DNA of 26,955 nt, from positions 1 to 26,955 of the forward strand of contig DAOSVM010000031.1 of NCBI GenBank assembly GCA_035379625.1, written 5' to 3'. The stretch is from DAOSCP01 sp035379625. GTDB lineage: Bacteria > Bacteroidota > Ignavibacteria > Ignavibacteriales > DAOSCP01. Shown here piece by piece: positions 1 through 8,675 of the stretch (its first letter is position 1; each line of letters starts with the position of its first letter). The position numbers and the translations under genes were made by a program. The notes beneath the pieces are model-generated. The model was not told the origin of the DNA and ran no database searches. It saw only the letters and a program-made list of their open reading frames with translations.

Positions 1-1412
1 ATTCAGTTCCAGAAAAAATTATAAATGAAAATTCCTTTAAAGATAGAGTAAAAAACCATTTGCAACAAATTATTAATTTTTATAAAAATTATTCAATAAT
101 TGCTGGTATTGGATTAGGATCCGGTTACTTATCAAATTCAGAAGAGCAATTAGATTTTGTCAACAGTCTTTCACATTATCTAAAGAGATATAATTTAAAT
201 AAATTAACCTATGCTTCTTTTATTGGTTATGATTTCAAAAAAACAATAGATTTAAGTTTTTATGGAATTGAAGTTTTCAATAAATTACCTGAAATTGAAA
301 AACTTGAAAAACTCCAAAATATTATACCTTTATACAAGATAATTTTTTCTGACATTACTTATTCTGCCTACAAAAAAGGTATGAATGGTTATCAAATACC
401 TCACTCTTACGAGGCACAAGCAAAATTTTTCTTTGATGCAATTGATTATTGTAACAAAAACAAAATAAATATCTTTTTTATTAACACGATGTTCGATTAT
501 AGAACAGAATTTTCTGCGCTTTCATCTGGATATGATAAAGATAATATTACTAATATCGGTATTGCAGATGAAAATAGACAAATTAATCGAATTACATACC
601 GAGTTATTGCATCAAAATTAAACAATGGAGATAATGTAACAATTCCAATTGGAACAAATAAAGCTGATGAACCAGTTATTTTTATTATTCTTGGTATTGC
701 ATTAATAGTTTTTGTAGGATATTTTATTAATTCAAGTAGAAAATTTAGAGAAGATACAACTCGTGCTTTATTAAGGCAATATAATTTCTTTGCTGATTTG
801 AGAGATTTAAGATTAGTTACATTTTCTCATACAAATTTACTTCTTTTTGTCATATTAAGCTCTTTTTCGCTCATATTAATAAATTTATTCTATTTTTGGA
901 AAGATTCTTTTTTATTTGAAAAAATTATCTTAAGCTTTGGCAAACAATATCTTATGGATCTTGTATCCTTTATATCTTGGAATCCGTTATACGGCTTTTT
1001 AATTTTAATAGCTATTTTATTTATTAAGTTCATTCTTTTAACAATTTTAATCAAAATTGCATCTTTAACATTAAAAAATAAAGTTTTTTATTCAAGAATT
1101 TATACATCTGCCACTTGGGCATTGTTACCTACAATTCTACTATTACCTGTAGGAATAGTTTTAGTAAAAGTTTTAAACTTCAATATTATGAATATTTATA
1201 TTTATATCGGATTGTTAATTTTTGTTCTTTGGTTAATTCAAAGACTTTTGCAATCAATTTACGTTTTATTTGATATTCTTCCTTTTAAAGTCTATTTAGG
1301 ATTTATAACTGTTTTTGTAGTAATATTAGGATTGTTTTTTGTTTATTTCCAAACTACTGAATCAACCGTTGATTATTTAATTTATTACATTAAACAAAAT
1401 AGTCTTTTATAA
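1..1412 (+). CDS. Membrane protein with glycosidase-like N-terminal region (5' partial)
   Basis: The frame is open to the window edge, so the true start lies upstream; the first possible start inside is a TTG at 60, which I do not believe. Counting from that TTG, about 200 N-terminal residues look like the end of a TIM-barrel glycosidase: a segment ending 'IIFSD', then 'SYEAQAKFF', then 'IGIADENRQINRITYRVI'. Where such enzymes usually carry the nucleophile Glu ('TE'), this protein shows Ser-Asp, so activity is doubtful. The C-terminal 240 residues hold about six hydrophobic segments (near 205-225, 258-280, 310-340, 350-375, 380-400, 412-432), loosely like Yip1-type membrane domains. Its TAA overlaps the smc ATG by one base (TAATG), so the two are probably co-translated. 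The domain reading is pattern-based; substrate and role are unknown. Confidence 0.6.
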   Translation, partial: SVPEKIINENSFKDRVKNHLQQIINFYKNYSIIAGIGLGSGYLSNSEEQLDFVNSLSHYLKRYNLNKLTYASFIGYDFKKTIDLSFYGIEVFNKLPEIEKLEKLQNIIPLYKIIFSDITYSAYKKGMNGYQIPHSYEAQAKFFFDAIDYCNKNKINIFFINTMFDYRTEFSALSSGYDKDNITNIGIADENRQINRITYRVIASKLNNGDNVTIPIGTNKADEPVIFIILGIALIVFVGYFINSSRKFREDTTRALLRQYNFFADLRDLRLVTFSHTNLLLFVILSSFSLILINLFYFWKDSFLFEKIILSFGKQYLMDLVSFISWNPLYGFLILIAILFIKFILLTILIKIASLTLKNKVFYSRIYTSATWALLPTILLLPVGIVLVKVLNFNIMNIYIYIGLLIFVLWLIQRLLQSIYVLFDILPFKVYLGFITVFVVILGLFFVYFQTTESTVDYLIYYIKQNSLL

Positions 1413-4400
1413 TGTACCTATCTCGCATCGAAATATTTGGTTTTAAGTCCTTTGCAAATAAAACAGTTATAAATTTAAATCGTGGTGTTACTGGGATAGT
1501 AGGTCCTAATGGATGCGGTAAATCTAATATTGTTGATGCTTTAAGATGGGTTGTTGGTGAGCAAAGAGCTAGTGTTTTAAGAAGTGATAAAATGGAAGCT
1601 GTTATATTCAATGGAACTAAAGATAAAAAACCATTGGGTATGGCTGAAGTTTCACTTACAATCGTCAATGATAGAGGATTATTACCATCAGAATATTCTG
1701 AAGTTACGATTACAAGAAGAATTTATCGTTCCGGCGAAAGTGAATATCTTTTGAATAAAAATGTTTGTAGATATAAAGATATTGTAAATCTATTTATGGA
1801 TACTGGTCTAAGCTCAAATGCTTATTCAGTGATTGAGCTTAAAATGGTTGAGGCTGTTATTGGTAACAAAGCTGATGAACGTAGAGCAATGTTTGAAGAA
1901 GCAGCTGGAATTAGTAAGTTTAAATTACGTAAACGATTATCACTAAAAAAATTAGAAGAAGTACGAAATGATTTAACTCGTGTTGATGATATATTATCTG
2001 AAGTTCAAAGAAAAGTATCATCCCTTGAAAGACAAGCAAAAAGAGCAGATAAATATCATCAATTAAGAAATGAATTAAGGGAAAAAGAATTAGACCTTGC
2101 CCAACATGAATATGCTTTTTACCACAATAAAAAACAATCAATTCTTGTTGATAGAGAATTTGATTTAAGAGAAAAAGAACGCCTTGAAAATGAAATAAAC
2201 ACATTAGATGAACAAATTTCTGATGATAGATTTACTCTAGAAGAATTTGAAGAAAAAATCTCGAACTTTAAAGATGAAATCGCAAACACAACAGAAAAAA
2301 TATTTAAGATTGAGCAAAGTATTTCTATTAATGAAGAAAGAAAAAAATCAATTATTAACAATAAAACAAGAATTGAAGGCGAGATTGAAGAATTAAAAAG
2401 CGATATTGAATATAACAATGATTTAATTGAAGATCTTAATTTTAAACTTGACGAAGTTTCTAATGAAATAAATAATCTACTCGAAGAAAATGAATTACTG
2501 AGTGAAGAAATAAATTCAATTAGAAATAGTATTTCTCATAAAAAATCTATTCTTTCTGATAAAAGAGAAAAAAATTTAAGTATCATAAAAGAAAAGAACT
2601 CCGCAGAAAATAAGCTAAATTCACTTAATAAGTCAATTGAACGTAAAAAAAATGATATAGAAAAATCTGAATCACTTATTAAACAGTTGAACGATACTAT
2701 TTCAAGTAAACAAAATGAATTAGATAAGTTATTGAATAACAAGAATGAATTAGAAAAGAATATTGAAACACTAAAGAATAAAATTGAAGAAAAAAAATCA
2801 ATTATCAAATTATTACAAGAGCAATATAATGACTTAATTATTACTCTTAATAATAAAAACAATGAATTAAAAAATATTGATGAAAAATCCAAACTAATAG
2901 AATCTTTTATAAACTCTCTAAAACAACTTAATTCTTCAAATCAATCTATTTTAGATAGCGATAGTTTTAATAATGTAAATATTTTTAATACATTATTTAA
3001 TATATCAGCAGGTTATAAAGCAGCAATACAATCAATTTTCAAATATATTTTAAATAACATAGTAGTAGATAATATAGAAGATTTAATTAATATAAATAAC
3101 TATTTACAATCAAATAACTTAGGAAAAGCTGAAATCCTTCTAAAGGAATTTCAAATTACTTATCAAAAACCTTTTCTTCTTAAATTTATAACCAATTATT
3201 ATGACCAAAAGATAAAAGAAAATATTGAAAAAGAAACTTTCTTTAAAGGATTTGCTATTTCTTATATTCAATCTGATAGTTCATATACAGAACTATTCAA
3301 AAGATTGTTACACAATTTTATTGTTACCGATTCATTTGAAAATGCTATAATTGGAATTAAAAAATATCCTCAATTTAATTTTGTAACTTTAAAAGGCGAT
3401 TTACTTTTAAATAACGGTTTAGTGATAACAGGTTCTGAAATTACTGATGCAGATACGTTATCTGGGAAAGAGGAATTACTTATAGAACTCGAAAATAATA
3501 AAAATAAAATTATTCTAGAGATTTCGGAGTTAGAAACTCAAATATCAGAGACAAAAACACAGTTAGAAGTAGAAAACAAGATCTTAAATGATCTAATTAC
3601 ACAAGATAAAGCACATAACGATAATATTCAAAAAACAATAATTTCGATAAACAAATTACATAGTTCATTAGAAAATTTAAATGAGAATTTAGTTTCAGAA
3701 CAAAATAAAGTTCAAAATTATAAAACTGATATAGAAAACCTTGAAAATGAATTAAATAACACAAAAACATTTATAAATACTTTTACAGAAAATGGAATTG
3801 ATGAAAATAGTATAAAACAAATAGAAGATGAAATTGATGATTTGGAAGAACAATTAAATGAAAAAATTCAAAGAGAAAACGATTTAAAAATTAAAATTGA
3901 AAAAAGTAGATCACTTTTAAAATCATATGAACAACAGCTAGAAAGAGCTAATGATGAGATAGAAGAAGCGAATAATAATATAGAAAATTATGAACAACAA
4001 TTAGAAGAACTTAATTTAGAACTTTCCAATATTGATACCTATGCCGATGATTATTATATTCAACTAGATAATCTTATCGAAAAAAAGAACGAATTAATAC
4101 AAGAAGAAAATAAACTTGTTGAATCAATTAAAGATTTGAAAACAAAAGTGCATACAATTGATAATAAAATTCGTGAACTAAGAAAAGAAAAGGACACAAT
4201 TGCAGATAGATTACGCGATTATGATATTAAATTAAGTCAAATAGAAATGCAAGTTAAAACACTTACAGAAAATATCAAGGTCGACTACGGAATTGATCTT
4301 ACATATACAGAATTTGAAGATTTAGAAAGCTATGATTTTGATACTATTACAGAAGAAGTTTTCAATCTTAAACAACAAATTAAAAATCTTGGTCCTGTTA

Positions 4401-5011
4401 ATACTTTAGCATATGAAGAATATGAAGAAGAAAAGCAAAGGTTGGATTTTATGCTAAAGCAAAGAGAAGATTTAATTCAATCAGAAAAAGACTTATTGCA
4501 AACAATAGAAGAAATAAATACAACTGCAACTCAGCAATTTTTAACAACATTTGAACAAATTCGCCAAAATTTCATTGAAATTTTTAGAACTTTATTCAAT
4601 CCTGGTGATGAAGCTGATTTAAGGTTGGAAGAAGGTATTGATCCTTTAGAAGCAAAAATAGAAATTATAGCAAAACCTAAAGGGAAACGCCCAACTGTTA
4701 TAAGTTTATTATCAGGTGGTGAAAAAACATTAACTGCAACTGCTCTGCTCTTTGCTATCTATATGATTAAGCCAAGTCCATATTGTGTAATGGATGAAGT
4801 AGATGCTCCTTTGGACGATGCCAATGTTGGAAGGTTTACTCGCCTTATTCATCAATTCAAAGATAGAACTCAGTTTATTATTGTTACTCACAACAAAAAA
4901 ACTATGGAAGCTGCTGAAACAATGTATGGTGTAACAATGCAAGAAGAAGGTATTTCTAAATTAGTAAGCGTACAATTTGGTAATGAACTTAAAGTTTATA
5001 ATCAAAATTAG
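1412..5011 (+). CDS. smc: Chromosome segregation/condensin ATPase SMC
   Basis: SMC forms the ATP-driven homodimer that, with ScpA and ScpB, compacts and segregates the chromosome. At 1199 residues it has the usual full length. The N-terminal head carries Walker A GPNGCGKS (residues 31-38). Long Glu/Lys-rich coiled coils follow (about 170-515 and 695-1020), separated by a globular hinge near 530-680. The C-terminal head has the LSGGE signature (from 1100) and Walker B 'CVMDEVDAPLD' (about 1126-1136, Asp1129 and Glu1130), then the H-loop region 'IVTHNKKTM'. The segment 'AYSVIELKM', where proteobacterial and firmicute SMCs have a GQG-type sequence, matches the Bacteroidota/Chlorobi form. The gene begins inside the stop codon of the membrane protein and is followed after 8 bases by a T9SS cargo gene. 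No frameshift is visible. Confidence 0.98.
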   Translation: MYLSRIEIFGFKSFANKTVINLNRGVTGIVGPNGCGKSNIVDALRWVVGEQRASVLRSDKMEAVIFNGTKDKKPLGMAEVSLTIVNDRGLLPSEYSEVTITRRIYRSGESEYLLNKNVCRYKDIVNLFMDTGLSSNAYSVIELKMVEAVIGNKADERRAMFEEAAGISKFKLRKRLSLKKLEEVRNDLTRVDDILSEVQRKVSSLERQAKRADKYHQLRNELREKELDLAQHEYAFYHNKKQSILVDREFDLREKERLENEINTLDEQISDDRFTLEEFEEKISNFKDEIANTTEKIFKIEQSISINEERKKSIINNKTRIEGEIEELKSDIEYNNDLIEDLNFKLDEVSNEINNLLEENELLSEEINSIRNSISHKKSILSDKREKNLSIIKEKNSAENKLNSLNKSIERKKNDIEKSESLIKQLNDTISSKQNELDKLLNNKNELEKNIETLKNKIEEKKSIIKLLQEQYNDLIITLNNKNNELKNIDEKSKLIESFINSLKQLNSSNQSILDSDSFNNVNIFNTLFNISAGYKAAIQSIFKYILNNIVVDNIEDLININNYLQSNNLGKAEILLKEFQITYQKPFLLKFITNYYDQKIKENIEKETFFKGFAISYIQSDSSYTELFKRLLHNFIVTDSFENAIIGIKKYPQFNFVTLKGDLLLNNGLVITGSEITDADTLSGKEELLIELENNKNKIILEISELETQISETKTQLEVENKILNDLITQDKAHNDNIQKTIISINKLHSSLENLNENLVSEQNKVQNYKTDIENLENELNNTKTFINTFTENGIDENSIKQIEDEIDDLEEQLNEKIQRENDLKIKIEKSRSLLKSYEQQLERANDEIEEANNNIENYEQQLEELNLELSNIDTYADDYYIQLDNLIEKKNELIQEENKLVESIKDLKTKVHTIDNKIRELRKEKDTIADRLRDYDIKLSQIEMQVKTLTENIKVDYGIDLTYTEFEDLESYDFDTITEEVFNLKQQIKNLGPVNTLAYEEYEEEKQRLDFMLKQREDLIQSEKDLLQTIEEINTTATQQFLTTFEQIRQNFIEIFRTLFNPGDEADLRLEEGIDPLEAKIEIIAKPKGKRPTVISLLSGGEKTLTATALLFAIYMIKPSPYCVMDEVDAPLDDANVGRFTRLIHQFKDRTQFIIVTHNKKTMEAAETMYGVTMQEEGISKLVSVQFGNELKVYNQN

Positions 5012-5019
5012 GTAATTAA

Positions 5020-6924
5020 ATGAAAAATATATTATTTCTTGTAATTTTTACATCTATTCTATTTTCTCAATGGACAAAAAACATAAAAGAAAATACATTA
5101 GTTGTTACAAATAATTCCGAACCATATAACATAGTTCTTAACAAAGATGCTTCCGATGGTTTTTATATAACTTGGCAAGAGAATACTTCTAATATTGAAA
5201 ATATTTTAACACTTCACTATACAAAAGATCTACAACCAGATTTCCGAACTGATGGAATATTAGTTTCAAGTAGTATGATATCCAAAAAAAATTTCAGAAC
5301 AGAAAGTATAGCAAATGATTTATTTATTTCTTGGATTGAAGAAGATGAACAAGGCTTATCAAGTATTTTTATCCAACGAATAACTCCAAAAGGTAAACTC
5401 TTACTTGGTGAGAAAGGAAAATCTATAACTAATGATTTTAATTTCTTAGATAACGCGTTAGCTAAAGATAAATCTAACAATTTTCACATTGTTGGTTTGA
5501 ATTCAGACAATAAACTTATACTTTACACTTTAAATTCACGAGGAGAACTCATAACTGAAAAAAGTAATATACAGATTTCTAAATCGAACAATTTAAAATC
5601 AAAAATCACAATTATACCTGATAATGAAGGTGGTATTTATATACTCTGGCTTGAAACTACAGGTATAGATAATAAACTTATGGGTCAATATATTAATTCA
5701 AGCGGGAATATATCCTGGACAAGAAGCAGCTGGAAAAAAGATCCATTTACCATAACTAATTTAGAAAAAAATGTATTTACTTATAAAGCTGAAATATCGG
5801 GAAATAATAATTTATTTGTAGTAACCGAAGTAATTTATGAAAATCAACATAGAGTTACTTATAGAGTGTTTAATAATTTAGGATTGAATACTATACCTAA
5901 TAATAGTATTTTAATAACAAATAATATTGCAGCTAATCCGATTTTATTTTATAAAGACAACTTATTTTTTCTTTCTTATTTAGAAAAAGAACAAAGCTAT
6001 TATAATTTAAATTTGAAAGTTTTCGAACAAAATGGAAAAGAAATAAAGTTTAATACGAATAAAATTTTATCTTTTATTAAAGATGATAGTTTTGCATACA
6101 CTACTATTAGTGATAACAGTGGCGGAATATATATTTTTTGGGTTACAAATCAGAACAACACTGATTTTATTAAAGCTCAAAGAGTTAATGACTTAGGAAA
6201 AGTTTTATGGGATACAAACGGCGTTTTAGTTTCAAGTAGACCAAAATCTTTAAAGAGTTATTTCATCCCTTTTTATATTAATAACAAAGCTACTATTATA
6301 TTTAAAGATACTAAAAATAATTCTTCACAAATTTATGCTCAAAGACTTATAGAACCAAATACTAATTATTTTGATTTCACAAACTTTAAAGCTTATAATC
6401 AAGATAATGATAATATTTTAGAATGGTCAACAATAGGAGAAGAACATTCCAAAGGCTTTATAATTGAAAAATCCTTTAATAATGGTGAATGGATCCCGTT
6501 AGGTTTTGTACAATCTTTTAATAATCCAACTAACAATGAATATTCATTTATTGATAAAAATATCCCAAATGGAATACATAAATATAGAATAAAATGGTTA
6601 AATATATTTAATGATAAAATATACTCAAGTATCATACAAGTAAAAGTTGGGACCGATAATTTCACAGATTTTACACTTTTTCAAAACGAACCAAATCCAG
6701 CTTCTACAAAAACTAATATAAAATTTTATGCTCCATATTCAACAAAAGTAACTATTACAATATACCAAGATCTTAAGCCAATTAAACAAATATATAATGA
6801 TTATTGCAATGTTGGTGAAAATAATATTTCTTTAGATTTAAGCGATTTTGAAGATGGTGTATATGTAATTCAAATGAAAACCAATAATTATTCAGAAATC
6901 AAAAAAATGGTTATTCAAAAATGA
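5020..6924 (+). CDS. T9SS-exported protein with propeller-like repeats
   Basis: A signal peptide is evident (MKNILFLVIFTSILFS, cleavage near residue 16). The C-terminal 85 residues form a type A T9SS sorting domain: 'LFQNEPNPAS' (553-562), a strand-rich middle, and 'GVYVIQMKTN ... KKMVIQK' at the end. The protein should therefore cross the outer membrane by the type IX system and be released or anchored at the surface. Residues 45-445 contain recurring units of the type 'GGIYIxW ... QRxNxxGxxxW' (near 46-84, 99-135, 203-233 and 367-405), which suggests a beta-propeller. A fibronectin-III-like segment (about 455-545) precedes the sorting domain. It follows smc by 8 bases with an AGG ribosome site and overlaps the next gene by ATGA. 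No enzymatic motif was recognised. Confidence 0.85.
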   Translation: MKNILFLVIFTSILFSQWTKNIKENTLVVTNNSEPYNIVLNKDASDGFYITWQENTSNIENILTLHYTKDLQPDFRTDGILVSSSMISKKNFRTESIANDLFISWIEEDEQGLSSIFIQRITPKGKLLLGEKGKSITNDFNFLDNALAKDKSNNFHIVGLNSDNKLILYTLNSRGELITEKSNIQISKSNNLKSKITIIPDNEGGIYILWLETTGIDNKLMGQYINSSGNISWTRSSWKKDPFTITNLEKNVFTYKAEISGNNNLFVVTEVIYENQHRVTYRVFNNLGLNTIPNNSILITNNIAANPILFYKDNLFFLSYLEKEQSYYNLNLKVFEQNGKEIKFNTNKILSFIKDDSFAYTTISDNSGGIYIFWVTNQNNTDFIKAQRVNDLGKVLWDTNGVLVSSRPKSLKSYFIPFYINNKATIIFKDTKNNSSQIYAQRLIEPNTNYFDFTNFKAYNQDNDNILEWSTIGEEHSKGFIIEKSFNNGEWIPLGFVQSFNNPTNNEYSFIDKNIPNGIHKYRIKWLNIFNDKIYSSIIQVKVGTDNFTDFTLFQNEPNPASTKTNIKFYAPYSTKVTITIYQDLKPIKQIYNDYCNVGENNISLDLSDFEDGVYVIQMKTNNYSEIKKMVIQK

Positions 6925-7649
6925 TAAACAATCGAAAATTCAATTTTTTTATAGATTTTGACGGTACTATCACTAAACAAGATATAGGCGAAACTATTAT
7001 AAAAAATTATGGTGATCCAGAAGAAATTAATCGAATAATTGAAAAGTGGGCAAAACATGAAATTACGTCAGCAGAAAGTTGGTACTTATTTATTGATTTA
7101 ATGATAAATTATACACAATCAAGTATTAATAACCTTTTAGACACTATAGACATTGATTTATATTTTTTAGAATTTATAAATTTCACAAAAAAACATAACT
7201 TCCCTATTTTAGTTTTAAGTGACGGCTGGGATTATTATATAAAATATTTTTTTAATAAGTATAATATTGATATACCTTTTTATGCAAATAAAATTAATTT
7301 TGATAACAATAACAAAATAAAAATATCTTTCCCTTATAAAGATGATGAATGCAATTTATGTGGTAATTGTAAGAGAAATCATTTACTACTGAACTCTGCC
7401 GATGATGAAAGAGAGTATACAGTTTATATAGGTGATGGCTTATCTGATAGATGTCCAATTTTATATGTAGATTTCATCTTTGCTAAAGGTTCGTTATTGA
7501 AATATTTAGAAACCAACCGAATTTCTTACTATCCTTTTACTAATTTCAAAGATGTATTAAATATACTTGAAGGTTTACTTGCCAAGAAAAAATTAAAAAA
7601 ACGCCACCAAGCATTATTAAATCGAAAAAAATTTTACTTAGAAGGCTAA
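6921..7649 (+). CDS. HAD-family phosphatase, MtnX-like
   Basis: A cytoplasmic HAD hydrolase of subclass IB. Motif I is DFDGT (Asp12 nucleophile, Asp14 acid/base), motif II is 'VLSDG' (Ser100), and motif III/IV is 'GDGLSDRC' (Asp172 and Asp176 for Mg2+). The segment 'CNLCGNCK' (Cys144, Cys147, Cys150, Lys151) is typical of the MtnX/phosphoserine-phosphatase-like branch, where the Lys is the HAD motif III residue. MtnX acts in methionine salvage (2-hydroxy-3-keto-5-methylthiopentenyl-1-phosphate phosphatase). No other salvage gene is visible here, so the substrate is not assigned. The start ATG overlaps the previous stop (ATGA). The last 25 residues are very basic. Confidence 0.85.
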   Translation: MINNRKFNFFIDFDGTITKQDIGETIIKNYGDPEEINRIIEKWAKHEITSAESWYLFIDLMINYTQSSINNLLDTIDIDLYFLEFINFTKKHNFPILVLSDGWDYYIKYFFNKYNIDIPFYANKINFDNNNKIKISFPYKDDECNLCGNCKRNHLLLNSADDEREYTVYIGDGLSDRCPILYVDFIFAKGSLLKYLETNRISYYPFTNFKDVLNILEGLLAKKKLKKRHQALLNRKKFYLEG

Positions 7650-7666
7650 TTTTTTATTTCCAGCTA

Positions 7667-7695
7667 TTGACAATTGATTTTTTGTTATGTATTTT
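7667..7695 (+). promoter_or_regulatory. Sigma-70-like promoter of the histone-like gene
   Basis: A perfect TTGACA (7667-7672) is followed, after 17 bases, by TATTTT (7690-7695). It lies about 80 bases before the start codon of the small histone-like gene. The preceding HAD gene has no intrinsic terminator in the gap, so some read-through is possible. AT-rich DNA yields chance matches, but an exact -35 box with ideal spacing is better than background. Confidence 0.5.
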
Positions 7696-7702
7696 TTAGA
7701 TG

Positions 7703-7722
7703 GCATTATTAAATAATAATGC
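7703..7722. promoter_or_regulatory. Perfect palindrome downstream of the promoter
   Basis: GCATTATT - AAAT - AATAATGC is an exact 8-bp inverted repeat with a 4-base centre. It lies just downstream of the putative -10 box, overlapping the expected start of transcription. The position suits a repressor operator or a 5'-leader hairpin. No T-run follows, so it is not an intrinsic terminator for the upstream gene. Confidence 0.4.
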
Positions 7723-7772
7723 ATAGTTAGCGAAAAATAATAATTTAACAAAAATTAATCTGGGAGGCCCCA

Positions 7773-8012
7773 ATGGCTAAACGTTATGATGATTTAATGT
7801 TATTTGTACAAAATCTTGAAGCTGATTTTGTAAAATTTTATGACAAAGGACAAAAAGCTGCTGGTACTAGAGTTCGTAAAGCTATGTTAGAACTCAAAAA
7901 AATTGCACAAGATATTCGTGTAGAAGTTAACGAAATGAAAAAGACTAAAGAAGAAGAAAAAACTCCTGCAAAAAAAGCTCCTGCTAAAAAATCACCAGCA
8001 AAAAAGAAATAA
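7773..8012 (+). CDS. Histone H1-like (Hc1-family) DNA-binding protein
   Basis: A 79-residue basic protein. Residues 1-55 match the short Hc1-type fold common in Bacteroidota and relatives ('DFVKFYDKGQKAAGTRVRKAM', 'IAQDIRVEV'). Residues 56-79 form a Lys/Ala/Pro tail with three PAKK-type repeats, resembling the tail of eukaryotic H1. It should bind DNA non-specifically in the nucleoid. A strong ribosome site GGGAGG (7762-7767) lies 5 bases before the ATG, unusually good for this window and consistent with an abundant protein. The gene is monocistronic: it has its own putative promoter upstream and an intrinsic terminator 7 bases after the stop. Confidence 0.92.
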   Translation: MAKRYDDLMLFVQNLEADFVKFYDKGQKAAGTRVRKAMLELKKIAQDIRVEVNEMKKTKEEEKTPAKKAPAKKSPAKKK

Positions 8013-8019
8013 AACATTC

Positions 8020-8054
8020 AAAAGACTGTCAATAAAAGACAGTCTTTTTTTTTT
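8020..8054 (+). terminator. Intrinsic terminator of the histone-like gene
   Basis: An 11-bp perfect stem (AAAAGACTGTC at 8020-8030 with GACAGTCTTTT at 8038-8048) encloses a 7-base loop and is followed by an unbroken T-run to 8054. It begins 7 bases after the stop codon. Confidence 0.92.
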
Positions 8055-8068
8055 AATATTCAATTTTA

Positions 8069-8146
8069 GCTCAGACGGTGTAAGCCTAAAGCCCCTTGCG
8101 GCTTGAGGCAAGCCGCAAGGGGCTGCGGGCCGGAACGGCCAGCTTA
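8069..8146 (+). repeat. 3'-end repeat copy 1: 17-nt leader plus double hairpin
   Basis: The leader GCTCAGACGGTGTAAGC (8069-8085) is followed by a perfect 16-bp hairpin (8090-8105 with 8109-8124, loop AGG) and a small GC-rich hairpin (GGCCG 8128-8132 with CGGCC 8136-8140). The TAAGC end of the leader can pair with GCTTA at 8142-8146, closing the whole structure. The GC content contrasts sharply with the flanks. It lies 56 bases after the stop of the histone-like gene, in the same orientation, just past that gene's terminator. An exact inverted leader copy lies at 8651-8667. Confidence 0.8.
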
Positions 8147-8325
8147 AATTCATTTCTTTATCACCTTACAAAGTGTAGTGCTTTTGGGCTTTAATTAGTA
8201 TTCAATTCTTTCCTAAACGTGGTACCAGTCTGCAGAGCTAACGTAGCTTTTTATAAAAAATTATTTTCTTAACAAAAATTCAATATAGTTTTACGAATAT
8301 TTACAATTGAAACGACTTTTTTTAT
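8147..8325. other. Intergenic stretch without recognised feature
   Basis: This part of the convergent gap between the histone-like gene and the M24 peptidase has no credible ORF, tRNA or promoter. The only structure seen is a weak 5-bp hairpin (AGCTA 8236-8240 with TAGCT 8244-8248) followed by a short T-run, which may be chance. Confidence 0.5.
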
Positions 8326-8487
8326 AATATAATTACATTTACTATTATATCGTAAAAGCTATTATATCGCATTTACTAATATTATTGAAAATTACTAATA
8401 TATCGTATCTAAAATTATATTGTAAATACAAATATATTTTTCAAAAATGCAATTATATCGTATTTATGAATATATTATAAGACTTTA
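8326..8487. repeat. Degenerate ~18-nt tandem repeat array
   Basis: About eight diverged units with a consensus close to ATTATATCGTATTTACTA. ATTATATCG or a one- or two-base variant starts at 8344, 8361, 8397, 8414 and 8452. The intervals are 17, 36, 17 and 38, so they fall on one register with weaker units at about 8379, 8432 and 8470. The array lies between the two facing copies of the 17-nt repeat. The CG inside each unit is notable in such AT-rich DNA and argues against simple low complexity. Function is unknown; repeated protein-binding sites are one possibility. Confidence 0.55.
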
Positions 8488-8607
8488 AAACTTGCCGGTA
8501 AATTATAAAAAAATTTTCATAAATTTTTATTCTTGATGAAAAATATGAATGTTGTAAGTGGTTGGTAATGTGATGGTTAATACGCTTAAATGGAATATTA
8601 TTTTTTG

Positions 8608-8667
8608 GGCGTAAGCCCGCACTTGCGCCTTCGTGGCGCACGGGCTTTATGCTTACACCGTCTGAGC
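8608..8667 (-). repeat. 3'-end repeat copy 2 (minus strand)
   Basis: On the minus strand the exact 17-nt leader (8667 down to 8651) is followed by ATAAAGCCCG and a strong GC-rich hairpin. On plus coordinates the arms are 8613-8619 plus 8624-8629 and 8635-8640 plus 8641-8647, with loop TTCGT and a 4-base bulge. GTAAGC (8611-8616) can also pair with GCTTAC (8651-8656) of the leader. Copies 1 and 2 agree at about 25 of 26 positions from the leader into the start of the hairpin (xTAAAGCCC). It lies 41 bases past the M24 peptidase stop, in that gene's direction. Confidence 0.8.
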
Positions 8668-8675
8668 CCACAGAT

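Noticed and set aside
1920..2892. Three minus-strand ORFs inside smc
   Set aside because: Antisense shadows of the Glu/Lys-rich coiled coil, giving Ser/Leu/Phe-rich nonsense proteins.
8326..8487. Chromosomal replication origin
   Set aside because: No DnaA-box (TTATCCACA-type) cluster and no dnaA, dnaN or par genes nearby; the units do not resemble known iterons.
8069..8667. CRISPR array or integron attC sites
   Set aside because: Repeats are not regularly spaced with unique spacers and no cas genes are present; the hairpins lack the RYYYAAC/GTTRRRY attC core and no integrase is seen.
8453..8671. Small minus-strand ORF of 72 codons through the repeat region
   Set aside because: It is translated from the 17-nt repeat, its hairpin and the tandem array; no ribosome site and no protein-like composition.
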